Shown: positions 54,683 through 64,000 of the stretch, one piece after another | Position numbering within the stretch: the stretch's first letter is position 1 | How the letters are laid out: each line of letters opens with the position of its first letter | Source of the DNA: Companilactobacillus keshanensis | Lineage (GTDB): Bacteria > Bacillota > Bacilli > Lactobacillales > Lactobacillaceae | Assembly: GCF_003946205.1 (NCBI RefSeq) | Contig: NZ_RHOS01000004.1 | Location: 62,001 to 126,000, forward strand | Length of the DNA: 64,000 bases | Direction of reading: 5' to 3' | The notes under the pieces: model-generated | Seen by the model: the letters and a program-made list of their open reading frames with translations, nothing else | Told to the model about the DNA's origin: nothing | The model's database searches: none | Program-made: the position numbers and the translations under genes

Positions 54683-55477
54683 ATGAGACAACGTGTAATT
54701 ACGGCAGTAATAGCGTTAGCAATCTTTATTCCAATTCTATATTTTGGTGGAATTTGGTTGGAAATTGCTTCCGTTGTACTTGCAGCGGTTGGTGTATTTG
54801 AGATTTATATCATGAGAAAAAGAATTATTGTATCAATTGATTTTATTTTAACGATTTTAGGAACATTAGCTCTAGCAGTTCCAATTAGTTTTTATCGTGG
54901 ATGGTCGCCAAAGGGTTTCTCGAGATTGGATACTTTTTATATTTTTGCCGTACTTTTACTAATAGTCACGGTTTTAACTAAAAATAAATTTAATTTTGAA
55001 GATGCTTCTGTTTCGGTCATTTCAATGATATATATTGGTACTGGTTTTCATTACCTGGCCTCTGTTAGAAATTCAAGCGGTGGTTTAGGACTATTGATGT
55101 TTGCATTAATCGTTGTTTGGTCAACAGATATCTTCGCTTATACATTTGGTCGTAAGATCGGTAAACACAAATTATGGCCAGCAATTAGTCCTAATAAAAC
55201 TTGGGAGGGCACAATTGCAGGAATTATTTCTGCCCTAGTATTGTCAGGCATTTATATGTACTTTGTACCTCAAAAGTATTCATTGGTAACAATGCTATTG
55301 ATTGCATTAGTTTTATCGGCCTTTGGACAAATGGGCGATTTGATCGAGTCCGCATACAAGAGATATTACAAAGTTAAAGATTCAGGAAATATTTTACCTG
55401 GACATGGTGGAATCTTAGATAGATTTGACAGTATGTTGATCGTATTGCCACTATTACATGTTTTTGGTTTAGTTTAG
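54683..55477 (+). CDS. cdsA: Phosphatidate cytidylyltransferase
   Basis: The 264-residue membrane enzyme makes CDP-diacylglycerol. Several membrane helices span about 5-200. The signature is in the last 60 residues: GDLIESAYKRYYKVKDSGN then LPGHGGILDRFDS. WSTDIFAYTFGRKIG and SPNKTWEG lie before it. ATG 54683 follows TGGGGGAATATT; in-frame upstream codons overlap uppS and are rejected. Confidence 0.95.
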   Translation: MRQRVITAVIALAIFIPILYFGGIWLEIASVVLAAVGVFEIYIMRKRIIVSIDFILTILGTLALAVPISFYRGWSPKGFSRLDTFYIFAVLLLIVTVLTKNKFNFEDASVSVISMIYIGTGFHYLASVRNSSGGLGLLMFALIVVWSTDIFAYTFGRKIGKHKLWPAISPNKTWEGTIAGIISALVLSGIYMYFVPQKYSLVTMLLIALVLSAFGQMGDLIESAYKRYYKVKDSGNILPGHGGILDRFDSMLIVLPLLHVFGLV

Positions 55478-55495
55478 AGGTTTGTGGAGGTTAAA

Positions 55496-56761
55496 ATGAC
55501 CGCAATAATTACATTTATTATTGTCTTTGGGATATTAGTGGTTGTCCATGAGTTTGGACATTACTATGCTGCTAAAAAATCAGGTATTTTAGTACGTGAG
55601 TTTTCAGTTGGTATGGGCCCAAAGCTTTATGCATATCGGAAGAATAATACAACATACACATTGCGGCTCTTACCGTTAGGTGGATATGTCAGAATGGCCG
55701 GAGCACAAGAAGACGATTCTGAGATTAAGCCAGGAACGATGGCCTCTTTAGTGATTAATGGTGACAAAGTTACAAAAATCATCACATCAAGCAAAGTTTA
55801 TGATGCACAAGCAGTACCCGTTCAAATATCAAAGGCCGATTTGGTCGATGATTTAACTATTGAAGGTTATGAGAACGGTGATGAATCAGAAATGAAACAT
55901 TATGATGTCGATCATGACGCAACAATTGTTGAAGAAGATGGTACTGAAGTACAAATTGCTCCAAGAGATGTTCAGCTTCAATCGGTTTCTGTTTGGAAGA
56001 GAATGATCACTAATTTTGCTGGGCCATTCAATAACTTTATTTTGGCAATTGTCTGTGCCATTATTGCTGCGTTCATGATGAATGGTATTCCCATGGGGAC
56101 CAATCAATTAGGACATATCGAAAGTAATAGTGTAGCTAAGACAGCTGGATTAAAAAGTAATGATAAAATTCTCGCCGTAGGGAACAAAACCACTTCGAAT
56201 TGGACTACTTTAACTGAGACTATTCGAGATAATCCAGGGAAAAAGGTCGATTTGAAGGTTGAATCAAATGGTAAAACTAAACACGTGTCAGTCACACCTA
56301 AGACGGTTAAGGTTTCTGGTCAGAAGTATGGACAATTGGGGATCATGGCCAAGAAGGATTACAGTTTAGGTGCAAAGATCAAGTATGGATTTACATCCAG
56401 CTGGCAAACAACCGTATCTATCTTCCAAGTACTTGGTAAGATGGCTTCGGGTGGATTTAATATCAACCAATTATCCGGTCCAGTCGGAATTTATTCGATG
56501 ACATCACAAGTTGCATCACAAGGGATAATTAATATTATTCTATTCATGTCGATGCTTTCACTAAACTTAGGGATTGTTAATTTGATACCAATTCCAGCCT
56601 TAGATGGTGGGAAGATCTTATTAAATATAATTGAAATTATTAGACGTAAACCAATTCCTGAAGAGTATGAAAATATCATTACCTTGGTCGGGGTCGGCAT
56701 CCTAGTATTATTAATGGTTGCCGTTACATGGAATGATATTCAACGTTTCTTTATAAAATAG
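55496..56761 (+). CDS. rseP: RIP metalloprotease RseP (site-2 protease)
   Basis: The 421-residue membrane protease has the zinc motif HEFGH (18-22) in the first helix, PLGGYVRMAG, a PDZ domain around 205-280 (LGHIESNSVAKTAGLKSND) and the third motif PIPALDGGKIL with the zinc Asp. It cleaves membrane-bound regulators and signal peptide remnants. GGAGGTTAAA precedes ATG 55496. Between cdsA and proS as in most Firmicutes. Confidence 0.96.
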   Translation: MTAIITFIIVFGILVVVHEFGHYYAAKKSGILVREFSVGMGPKLYAYRKNNTTYTLRLLPLGGYVRMAGAQEDDSEIKPGTMASLVINGDKVTKIITSSKVYDAQAVPVQISKADLVDDLTIEGYENGDESEMKHYDVDHDATIVEEDGTEVQIAPRDVQLQSVSVWKRMITNFAGPFNNFILAIVCAIIAAFMMNGIPMGTNQLGHIESNSVAKTAGLKSNDKILAVGNKTTSNWTTLTETIRDNPGKKVDLKVESNGKTKHVSVTPKTVKVSGQKYGQLGIMAKKDYSLGAKIKYGFTSSWQTTVSIFQVLGKMASGGFNINQLSGPVGIYSMTSQVASQGIINIILFMSMLSLNLGIVNLIPIPALDGGKILLNIIEIIRRKPIPEEYENIITLVGVGILVLLMVAVTWNDIQRFFIK

Positions 56762-56777
56762 GTGGGGAGAATCAGGT

Positions 56778-58484
56778 ATGAAACAATCCAGACTTTATAT
56801 TCCAACATTGAAACAAACACCTAACGATGCTGAAGCAATCAGTCATAAGTTGATGTTGAGAGCAGGCTATATCAGACCAGTATCTACTGGTATATATGCT
56901 TTTCTACCACTCGCTTGGTCGGTTATTCATAAGATTGAAACAATTATCCGTCGAGAAATGGATAATATTGATGCTGCAGAATTACGAATGCCAATTCTCT
57001 TACCTGCTGAGTTGTGGGAGGAAAGTGGTCGCATTAAAACGTATGGTGAGGGTCTGTTTAAATTGGAAGATCGTCATAAAAGAGAGTTCATACTAGGTCC
57101 GACTCATGAAGAAACAATTACAACGATTATTAAAGAATATTTGAATAGCTATAAAAAATTACCGATGGTCCTGTATCAAATGCAAAATAAATATCGAGAT
57201 GGTGATTCAACTAAATTTGGATTATTACAAAGCCGAGAGTTCTTAATGGCTGATGCGTATTCATTCAGTGCTAATCTTGAGCAATTAGATACTATGTATA
57301 CTCAAATGGAGCAAGCTTATCGAAATATTTTTGAACAATTAGATTTGGATTTTCGAGTTATTCAAGGTAATGCTGATTTAATGGGTGGAACTGAAACTAA
57401 AGAATTTTCAGCTTTAGCAAAGATTGGTTCAGATATCATTGTTTATTCAGATGAAAGTGATTACTCAGCAAATTTAGAGATGGCTGCAAGTAAACTAACG
57501 GGCAATCCGGTTGAGGACAATCAGAAATCTGCTTTAATCGAAACACCTGATGTCCATACCATTGCTGCACTGGCATCTTTTTTGAAAATAGATGAAACTA
57601 AAATTATGAAGGCCGTTGCTTATATGGCTGATGATAAACCTGTTTTGGTTATGATCAGAGGAGATTTTGAAGTTAACAGTTTTAAAGTTAAAAACTTTCT
57701 TAAAGCGAATTTCTTAGAGGTGGCCACTCCTCAAGAGGTTGTTAAAAAATTTGGTAGCACTCCAGGGTTTATTGGCCCTAAAGGCTTAAATGAAGATGTT
57801 GAAGTATTGTATGATAGTTCTCTAGAGGAGTTAACTAATTTTGCCGTTGGTCCTAATATTAGGAATAAACATCTTATGAATGCCAATTTTGAAGATATTA
57901 CTGACGAGAAACCTATTTTTCATGATTTACGTGTTGTAAAAGAGGGTGAAGGATCCCCAGATGGATATGGAAAGATTGAGTTCACCAATGGGATTAAGAT
58001 CGCCAGTATCTTTAAATTAGGGACCAAATTTTCTCAAGACTTTGGTGCTGACTTTTTAGATGAGGATGGCAAGTCACAACCTATTATTATGGGATCTTAC
58101 GGAATTAGTATTTCGCGAGTACTATCTGCAGTTATTGAGCAGCATAATGATGAAAGTGGTATTGTTTGGCCAGCTAGTCTGGCACCTTATCAGGTACATG
58201 TGATACCGATCAAGTATTCTGACGATGTTCAAAGACGATTAAGTGATGAAATTGTTCAACTGCTAAAGGATGAAAATTTTGATGTCTTAATTGATGATCG
58301 TAATGAACGCCCTGGTGTGAAATTTGCAGATTCAGATTTAATCGGAATACCAATCAGAGTTACTATCGGAAAAAAAGCAGCAGATTCAATTGTTGAATTA
58401 AAAATCAGGAGTACTGGTGAAACAATTGAAGTTAATAAAGATGAATTAGTAAATTCAGTAAAAATATTGCTTAAGAATCAGTAA
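56778..58484 (+). CDS. proS: Prolyl-tRNA synthetase (bacterial type with editing insertion)
   Basis: The 568-residue class II synthetase has motif 1 near PVSTGIYAFLPLAW, motif 2 in YQMQNKYRDGDSTKFGLLQSREF (split as YQMQNKYRDG and GLLQSREF) and motif 3 in GSYGISISRVLSAVIEQ, with an anticodon domain at about 470-568. The insertion of about 225-400 is the YbaK-like editing domain that removes Ala from tRNAPro. GTGGGGAGAATCAGGT precedes the ATG. Confidence 0.97.
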   Translation: MKQSRLYIPTLKQTPNDAEAISHKLMLRAGYIRPVSTGIYAFLPLAWSVIHKIETIIRREMDNIDAAELRMPILLPAELWEESGRIKTYGEGLFKLEDRHKREFILGPTHEETITTIIKEYLNSYKKLPMVLYQMQNKYRDGDSTKFGLLQSREFLMADAYSFSANLEQLDTMYTQMEQAYRNIFEQLDLDFRVIQGNADLMGGTETKEFSALAKIGSDIIVYSDESDYSANLEMAASKLTGNPVEDNQKSALIETPDVHTIAALASFLKIDETKIMKAVAYMADDKPVLVMIRGDFEVNSFKVKNFLKANFLEVATPQEVVKKFGSTPGFIGPKGLNEDVEVLYDSSLEELTNFAVGPNIRNKHLMNANFEDITDEKPIFHDLRVVKEGEGSPDGYGKIEFTNGIKIASIFKLGTKFSQDFGADFLDEDGKSQPIIMGSYGISISRVLSAVIEQHNDESGIVWPASLAPYQVHVIPIKYSDDVQRRLSDEIVQLLKDENFDVLIDDRNERPGVKFADSDLIGIPIRVTIGKKAADSIVELKIRSTGETIEVNKDELVNSVKILLKNQ

Positions 58485-58508
58485 ATGAGGCTTAGGCCTT
58501 TTTTATTT
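58485..58508 (+). terminator. Weak terminator after proS
   Basis: AGGC (58488-58491) pairs with GCCT (58496-58499) across TTAG, followed by TTTTTTATTTTT. The short stem suggests partial termination before polC. Confidence 0.45.
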
Positions 58509-58523
58509 TTTGAAGGGTAGAAT

Positions 58524-61500
58524 ATGTCAGATAAAAATCAACTTTTTAAAATTTTAATTAAACAAATCAAATTAGATAACTTATTAGAAGAAGATACACT
58601 ATTTAATACTGCAATTTTAAATAAATTAGATGTCCACAAAGTTTCAAAAAAGTGGGTCTTCTTCTTTGAGTTTGAGGATGTATTACCATTCAATGAGTTT
58701 AAGGTCTTCACTGAATCATTAAAAGATTCATTTGATGGAATTGCTACAGTTGATTGGGAATTCTCGACAACAAAGGCGCATCTAGATGAGAAAAAGATCC
58801 GGGACTATTGGGATTTTGTATTGCAAACCGCTAAACTCAATTCACCCGTCGTTTCACAATTAATGAGACAAACTCCTCCGAAAATGGAAAATGGTCAACT
58901 CTTTTTGACAGTTTCCAATGGTTTCATAGCTGATTTTATGAATGGCGATTTGACAAAACAAATACAAGATGAGTATCGCAGTTTGGGATTTCCTGATTTT
59001 AAAATTCATATCAATGTTGATGAAGAAAAGTCTAAAGAAAGTTTAAAGGCTTTACAGTCAGCAAATGAAGAAAAAACTAAGCAATTTCAAACTAAAGCTC
59101 AAGAAATTAGCCAAAGTAAGACAAAGAAAGTTTCTGGTAATATCTCCAAAGTAGGTCGTAAGATTCCGGATGATCAGGAAATTACGCAAATGATCGATAT
59201 TATTGAAGAAGATCGTAATAAAGTTGTTGAAGGGAATATTTTCAATAAGGATGTTAGAAAACTAAAATCTGGCCGTTCACTATTGATCATCAAAGTAACT
59301 GACTATACTTCTTCATTTAGTATTAAGAAATTTTCAAATGGTGAAGATGATGAAGCTTTTTTTGAAGAATTGAGTGAAGGCGCTTGGATTCGAGTTCGTG
59401 GAAGTATTCAAGAAGATAATTTCTCCCGTGAATTAGTAATTATGGCCAATGATATTAATATTATTAAGCATCCGGAACGTCAAGATACAGCCGATGATGA
59501 TAATAAAAGAATTGAATTACACGCTCATACTAATATGAGTCAGATGGATGCAATTCCCAGTGCTACAGATTTAGTTAAGCGTGCTAGTCAATGGGGGCAA
59601 AAGGCGATTGCCATTACTGACCATCGTGCCTTACAGGCCTTTCCAGAAGCATATAGTGCTGGTCAAAAATTTGGTGTAAAAATTGCATATGGTGTTGAAG
59701 TTGATTTGGTTGATGAAGGGAACCCTATTGCCTATAATTTGCGAGATGAGAATCTTAAAGATGCTGAATATGTGATTTTTGATGTGGAAACAACGGGTCT
59801 TTCGGCCGTTTATGACAGTATTATTGAGCTTGCTGCAACTAAAATGAAGGACGGAGAAATCATTGCTTCATTTGATGAGTTTATTAATCCGGGTCAAGAA
59901 CTATCAGAATTCACAACGAATTTGACAAGTATCACGAATGATATGGTTAAAAATGCTCCTGAAGAAAAAATTATTATTCAAAAATTTATTGATTTTGTTG
60001 GAGATGACGTACTTGTCGGACACAATGTTACATTTGATATTGGATTCTTAAACTCAGCTTTAACTAGAATGGATCAAGCTAGAGTATCTGTTCCAGTAAT
60101 TGATACTTTGGAGATGTCCCGTACGCTTCATTCCGAATATCGTAATCATAAATTAGATTCACTAGCTAAACGTTACAATATTGTTTTGGAACATCATCAC
60201 CGTGCCAATGCAGATGCCGAAACAACTGGATATTTGATGTATAAGTTGTTTGAAGAAATGGAAAAAAACTTCGATACAACTAATATATCTCAGTTAAATG
60301 ACCATGTTGGTGGGGATGAAGCTTATAAGCAGGCTCGTCCAAGTCATGCTATTTTGTTAGCCCAGACTCAAGAAGGTCTGAAGAATATGTTCAAGATTGT
60401 TTCGTATTCAATGACTGAATATTATTATCGAACAGCCCGTGTACCAAGACGACTTTTGAACAAATATCGTAAAGGTATTTTAGTTGGTTCGGCATGTAAA
60501 GACGGTGAGGTCTTTAATACAATGATGCAAAAGGGTTACGAAGATACACGTGAAGTTGCCCGATACTATGATTATCTTGAAGTCATGCCAAAACCTGTTT
60601 ACCAACATTTGCTTGATATTAAATTGATCAAAGATGAATCAGGTTTGGAAGAAATTCTTAAAAATATTATTAAACTCGGTAAAGAAATTAATAAACCAGT
60701 TGTCGCTACTGGGGATGTTCATTATCTTGATCCTCATGACAAAGTTTATCGAGATATCGTTATTAAAGCCGTTAAGAGTAATCCTTTGGCACGTCAAGTT
60801 TTACCCGATGTTCAATTTAGAACTACTAATGAAATGTTTGATGAATTTGACTTCTTAGACAAAACAACTGAACAAGAATTGATCGTCGATAATCCAGCTA
60901 AAATAATAGATATGATTGATGAAATTTCTCCGGTTAAGGACAAGTTGTACACCCCCAAAATGGAGGGCGCTGAAGAAGAAATTCGCAGTTTAACTATGAA
61001 TAAAGCTCACGAACTATATGGTGATGATTTGCCCAAAATTGTTCAAGAACGTATGGATAAAGAGCTTAAAAGTATTATTGGTAATGGATTCTCGGTTATT
61101 TATTTAATTTCTCAACGTCTAGTTTATAAATCAAATAAGGATGGATACTTGGTAGGTTCTCGTGGATCGGTTGGTTCAAGTTTCGTTGCTACAATGACTG
61201 GTATCACCGAAGTTAATCCGTTAGCGCCACATTACCGCTGCCCAAAATGTAAATACTCTGAATTCTTTACAAAAGGTGAAGTTGGTTCAGGATTTGATTT
61301 GCCAGATAAGAAATGTCCGAAATGTGGCACTGAATTAAAAAAAGATGGACAAGATATTCCTTTTGAAACCTTCTTAGGTTTTAAAGGTGATAAAGTTCCT
61401 GATATTGATTTAAACTTCTCTGGTGACTATCAACCAGTTGCACATAATTATACGAAGGTACTGTTTGGTGAAGATCATGTGTTTAGAGCCGGAACTATTG

Positions 61501-62822
61501 GTACTATTGCTGATCGAACAGCGTTTGGTTATGTAAAAAATTATGAGGAATTGACTGAACAACAATTCAGAAACGCCGAAGAAGAACGTCTTGCTATGGG
61601 TTCAACTGGTGTCAAGAGAACTACCGGACAGCATCCGGCTGGTATTATTGTTGTGCCGGATTATATGGATATTTTTGACTTCACACCAATTCAATACCCA
61701 GCCGATGATCAAAATGCCGCATGGAAGACAACACATTTTGACTTTCATTCAATTCATGATAATATCTTGAAACTTGATATTTTGGGACATGATGATCCTA
61801 CCATGATCCGTACGTTACAAGATTTATCGGGTATTGATCCATTGACCATTCCTGTTGATGATCCTGAAGTTATGGCACTGTTCTCAGGAACAGAGTCGTT
61901 AGGTGTTAAACCTGAACAAATCTTTTCTAAGACAGGTACACTAGGTGTTCCAGAATTTGGTACTCGTTTTGTTCGTGGAATGCTAGAAAAAACGCATCCA
62001 ACGACATTTGCTGAATTATTACAAATTTCAGGTTTGTCTCATGGTACTGATGTTTGGCTGGGTAATGCTGAAGAATTGATCGATAAAGGTGTTGTTACGT
62101 TAAAGGAAGTTATCGGTTGTCGTGACAATATCATGATGGATTTGATTCACTGGGGTATGGATTCACAGATTGCTTTCCAAATTATGGAACATGTTCGTAA
62201 GGGACGTGGTATTCCAGATGAATGGAAACAACAGATGAAGGATGCTGACGTGCCAGATTGGTATATTGAATCTTGTTTGAAGATCAAGTATATGTTCCCT
62301 AAGGCTCATGCGACTGCCTATATTCTGATGGCTTTACGAATTGCATACTTCAAGGTTCACTATCCGCTCTATTATTACAGTGCCTATTTCTCAGTTCGTG
62401 CCGACGATTTTGATCTCGTATCGATGACCATTGGTAAACAGGCTATCAAAGATGCAATGAAAGCTATCAATGATAAAGGGATGGATGCGTCTACTAAGGA
62501 AAAAAATTTGTTGACCGTTTTGGAATTGGCTAATGAATGTGTTGAACGTGGTTTTACTATTAAAATGGTAGATTTAGAAAAATCTGATGCCTTTGAATTT
62601 AAAATTATCGACGATACAACATTGTTAGCACCATTCAATGCAATTCCTGGTTTGGGTGATAACGTTGCCAAACAAATCGTTGCTGCCCGTGAAGAACAAC
62701 CATTCTTGTCTAAAGAGGATCTTGGTACTCGTGGAAAAGTTTCTAAAACTATCATTGAATATATGACAGATAATCATGTTTTAGATGGAATGCCAGACGA
62801 AAATCAACTCTCCCTCTTCTAG
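58524..62822 (+). CDS. polC: DNA polymerase III alpha subunit, PolC type
   Basis: The 1432-residue replicative polymerase has an N-terminal region with OB fold (about 225-310), a PHP domain starting [16 protein letters not shown], an inserted 3'-5' exonuclease with [20 protein letters not shown] (DEDD type), a zinc finger (CPKCKYSEF and KKCPKCG), and the palm with [15 protein letters not shown] holding catalytic Asp residues. PolC marks the Firmicutes. GAAGGGTAGAAT precedes the ATG. A terminator lies 66 bases after the stop. Confidence 0.98.
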   Translation: MSDKNQLFKILIKQIKLDNLLEEDTLFNTAILNKLDVHKVSKKWVFFFEFEDVLPFNEFKVFTESLKDSFDGIATVDWEFSTTKAHLDEKKIRDYWDFVLQTAKLNSPVVSQLMRQTPPKMENGQLFLTVSNGFIADFMNGDLTKQIQDEYRSLGFPDFKIHINVDEEKSKESLKALQSANEEKTKQFQTKAQEISQSKTKKVSGNISKVGRKIPDDQEITQMIDIIEEDRNKVVEGNIFNKDVRKLKSGRSLLIIKVTDYTSSFSIKKFSNGEDDEAFFEELSEGAWIRVRGSIQEDNFSRELVIMANDINIIKHPERQDTADDDNKRIELHAHTNMSQMDAIPSATDLVKRASQWGQKAIAITDHRALQAFPEAYSAGQKFGVKIAYGVEVDLVDEGNPIAYNLRDENLKDAEYVIFDVETTGLSAVYDSIIELAATKMKDGEIIASFDEFINPGQELSEFTTNLTSITNDMVKNAPEEKIIIQKFIDFVGDDVLVGHNVTFDIGFLNSALTRMDQARVSVPVIDTLEMSRTLHSEYRNHKLDSLAKRYNIVLEHHHRANADAETTGYLMYKLFEEMEKNFDTTNISQLNDHVGGDEAYKQARPSHAILLAQTQEGLKNMFKIVSYSMTEYYYRTARVPRRLLNKYRKGILVGSACKDGEVFNTMMQKGYEDTREVARYYDYLEVMPKPVYQHLLDIKLIKDESGLEEILKNIIKLGKEINKPVVATGDVHYLDPHDKVYRDIVIKAVKSNPLARQVLPDVQFRTTNEMFDEFDFLDKTTEQELIVDNPAKIIDMIDEISPVKDKLYTPKMEGAEEEIRSLTMNKAHELYGDDLPKIVQERMDKELKSIIGNGFSVIYLISQRLVYKSNKDGYLVGSRGSVGSSFVATMTGITEVNPLAPHYRCPKCKYSEFFTKGEVGSGFDLPDKKCPKCGTELKKDGQDIPFETFLGFKGDKVPDIDLNFSGDYQPVAHNYTKVLFGEDHVFRAGTIGTIADRTAFGYVKNYEELTEQQFRNAEEERLAMGSTGVKRTTGQHPAGIIVVPDYMDIFDFTPIQYPADDQNAAWKTTHFDFHSIHDNILKLDILGHDDPTMIRTLQDLSGIDPLTIPVDDPEVMALFSGTESLGVKPEQIFSKTGTLGVPEFGTRFVRGMLEKTHPTTFAELLQISGLSHGTDVWLGNAEELIDKGVVTLKEVIGCRDNIMMDLIHWGMDSQIAFQIMEHVRKGRGIPDEWKQQMKDADVPDWYIESCLKIKYMFPKAHATAYILMALRIAYFKVHYPLYYYSAYFSVRADDFDLVSMTIGKQAIKDAMKAINDKGMDASTKEKNLLTVLELANECVERGFTIKMVDLEKSDAFEFKIIDDTTLLAPFNAIPGLGDNVAKQIVAAREEQPFLSKEDLGTRGKVSKTIIEYMTDNHVLDGMPDENQLSLF

Positions 62823-62837
62823 TATCAGGGCTTCAGG

Positions 62838-62866
62838 TTGCTTTCGTTTCACAAATGTGTTAAATT
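62838..62866 (+). promoter_or_regulatory. Predicted rimP-nusA promoter
   Basis: TTGCTT (62838-62843) and TAAATT (62861-62866) are 17 bases apart, the same boxes as in the predicted rpmB promoter. Transcription would start near 62873, upstream of the hairpin at 62889. Confidence 0.6.
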
Positions 62867-62888
62867 ACTACTAGTTAATTATTGATTT

Positions 62889-62915
62889 GAGTGAGCAGCA
62901 ATGCTCACTCTTTTT
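62889..62915 (+). terminator. Terminator after polC / leader hairpin of rimP-nusA
   Basis: GAGTGAGCA (62889-62897) pairs perfectly with TGCTCACTC (62902-62910) across GCAA, followed by TTTTT. Because a promoter precedes it, it can both end polC transcripts and attenuate rimP-nusA. Confidence 0.9.
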
Positions 62916-62942
62916 ATTGCCGATTACTTTGGAGGAGTGTTT

Positions 62943-63410
62943 TTGAATACAAAAGTTGATGAATTAAAAGCCATTTTACAACCTATCTTGGATCAACATG
63001 ATTTCTTTTTAGTTGATTTGGAGTTGGTGCACGAACATGGCGACTGGTATTTAAGAGTTTATGCAGATAAGAAGGGCGGAATCAGTATCGATGATTGTGC
63101 TGTAATTAGTGAGGAGTTTGGAGAGAAGTTGGATGAATTAGATCCAATCGATCCTGCTTATTACTTGGAAGTTTCTTCACCAGGTGCAGAACGTCCTTTA
63201 AAAAATGATGAAAGTCTTTCCAATTATGAAGGTGATTATGTCAACGTCTCTTTATATCAAAAAATAGATGGAAATAAGGCTTTTGAAGGAACTTTAACGA
63301 AAGTAACCGAAGAACAAATAGCTTTAGACTATAAAATCAAAAATATTCATAAGCAAGTTGAGATAAGTCGAGATAAAATTGCTAAAATTCGACTTGCCAT
63401 TGAATTCTAA
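62943..63410 (+). CDS. rimP: Ribosome maturation factor RimP
   Basis: The 155-residue protein helps assemble the 30S subunit. FFLVDLELVHEHGDWYLRVY, GGISIDDCAVISEEFGEKLDE (two parts at about 50-75) and YYLEVSSPGAERPLKND are typical. Start TTG 62943 follows GGAGG by seven bases; the longer upstream frame runs through the terminator and is rejected. nusA follows after 46 bases. Confidence 0.95.
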   Translation: MNTKVDELKAILQPILDQHDFFLVDLELVHEHGDWYLRVYADKKGGISIDDCAVISEEFGEKLDELDPIDPAYYLEVSSPGAERPLKNDESLSNYEGDYVNVSLYQKIDGNKAFEGTLTKVTEEQIALDYKIKNIHKQVEISRDKIAKIRLAIEF

Positions 63411-63456
63411 AGATTGAGAGTTTTTAGAAATTTAGAAACTCGTTAAGGAGAATAGC

Positions 63457-64000
63457 ATGAGTAAAGAAATGATCGATGCACTTGATGCGTTGGAATCCGA
63501 AAAAGGTATTAAAAAAGAATACGTGATCGAATCTTTAGAAGCAGCTTTAGTTGCAGCTTACAAACGTAACTATAATCAAGCTCAAAATGTTGATGTTGAG
63601 TTTGATGCCAAAAAGGGTAACATTCACGTGTATGCTGTCAAAGAAGTGGTTGAAGAATCGGTTGATGACAGATTGGAAATCAGTTTTCCCGAAGCACAAA
63701 AAAAGAGTAAGGGTTATGAAATAGGCGATCATATAAAGGAAGAAGTTACTCCAAAGGACTTCGGACGAATCGCTGCCCAAACGGCTAAGCAAGTAATTAT
63801 GCAACGTGTTAGAGAGGCTGAACGAGATGTAATTTATAACGAATACAGCCAATATGAACACGAAATTATTCAAGGAATTGTTGAACGAAGCGACAATCGT
63901 TTTGTTTATATTAACTTTGGTAAGATTGAAGCTGTTATGTCAAAGGCTGATCAAATGCCTGGTGAAATATATAATCCTCGTGACCGAATCAGAGTTTATG
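63457..64000 (+). CDS. nusA: Transcription termination/antitermination protein NusA (3' truncated by window edge)
   Basis: The first 181 codons are in the window. The start MSKEMIDALDALESEKGIKKEY and ESLEAALVAAYKRNY are the NusA N-terminal domain (both shown here in parts), and the S1 domain begins near EIIQGIVERSDNRFVYINFG. NusA binds RNA polymerase and controls pausing, termination and antitermination with NusB. CGTTAAGGAGAATAGC precedes the ATG. ylxR, infB and rbfA should follow outside the window. Confidence 0.95.
   Translation, partial: MSKEMIDALDALESEKGIKKEYVIESLEAALVAAYKRNYNQAQNVDVEFDAKKGNIHVYAVKEVVEESVDDRLEISFPEAQKKSKGYEIGDHIKEEVTPKDFGRIAAQTAKQVIMQRVREAERDVIYNEYSQYEHEIIQGIVERSDNRFVYINFGKIEAVMSKADQMPGEIYNPRDRIRVY

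Noticed and set aside
1-64000. CRISPR arrays, tRNA/rRNA genes, insertion sequences, prophage genes
   Set aside because: I saw no direct repeat arrays, tRNA cloverleafs, transposases, integrases or phage genes on either strand; every gene of recognisable type is chromosomal core or small accessory.

Overview
The window is a stretch of core chromosome from a low-GC Gram-positive bacterium, most likely a member of the Lactobacillaceae (a Companilactobacillus-like lactobacillus is my best guess, not proven). The basis is the AT-rich composition, strong GGAGG ribosome binding sites with many TTG/GTG starts, PolC-type DNA polymerase, an L27 precursor with a cleavable N-terminus next to its protease Prp, PASTA-kinase/phosphatase, Firmicute SOS boxes, and gene order shared with lactobacilli. 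I see no prophage, IS element, CRISPR array, rRNA or tRNA. Coding density is high and no gap exceeds about 250 bases.

Layout. (1) 1-8304: prp (5' partial)-rpmA, then efp-yqhY-nusB-folD-xseAB-ispA-tlyA-recN, a B. subtilis-like cluster without accBC, dxs and argR, closed by a convergent small SOS-controlled gene. (2) 8451-19023: gmk-rpoZ, priA-fmt-rsmB-stp-prkC-rsgA-rpe-thiN, covering translation initiation, rRNA modification, envelope signalling and ribosome assembly. (3) 19063-25669: rpmB (minus), yloU-fakA, recG, plsX-acpP, rnc. (4) 25683-34505: smc-ftsY-ylxM-ffh (chromosome condensation and protein targeting), rpsP-rimM-trmD-rplS (ribosome). (5) 34754-46057: an eleven-gene purine operon purEKCSQLFMNHD that carries PRPP to IMP, behind tandem terminators and one promoter with a PurBox-like element. 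(6) 46087-50619: a looser region with a LysR regulator divergent from a PrdX-type tRNA editing protein, lexA divergent from a DUF896 gene, yneF, a PlsC-like acyltransferase, trmN6 and a GIY-YIG protein. (7) 50743-64000: rpsB-tsf, pyrH-frr-uppS-cdsA-rseP-proS-polC, rimP-nusA (3' partial).

Regulation visible in the sequence. LexA boxes lie inside a perfect sigma-A promoter at 8338-8366, just downstream of it (8317-8330), and at the lexA/DUF896 divergent promoters (48350-48363); the 14-mers at the last two sites are identical on opposite strands. Many conserved operons are punctuated by intrinsic hairpins (after rpmA, nusB, rpoZ, fakA, acpP, ffh, rpsP, rplS, rpsB, tsf, proS, polC). Structured leaders precede rpsB and probably rplS. 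Hairpins directly before folD and in the leader of rimP-nusA could be attenuators.

I did not find a clearly novel multi-gene system. The best leads are the SOS-controlled small gene beside recN with its back-to-back promoter arrangement, the rpsB leader, and the hairpin/start-codon arrangements next to nusB and nusA. All functional assignments come from reading motifs and gene order; no database search was run.
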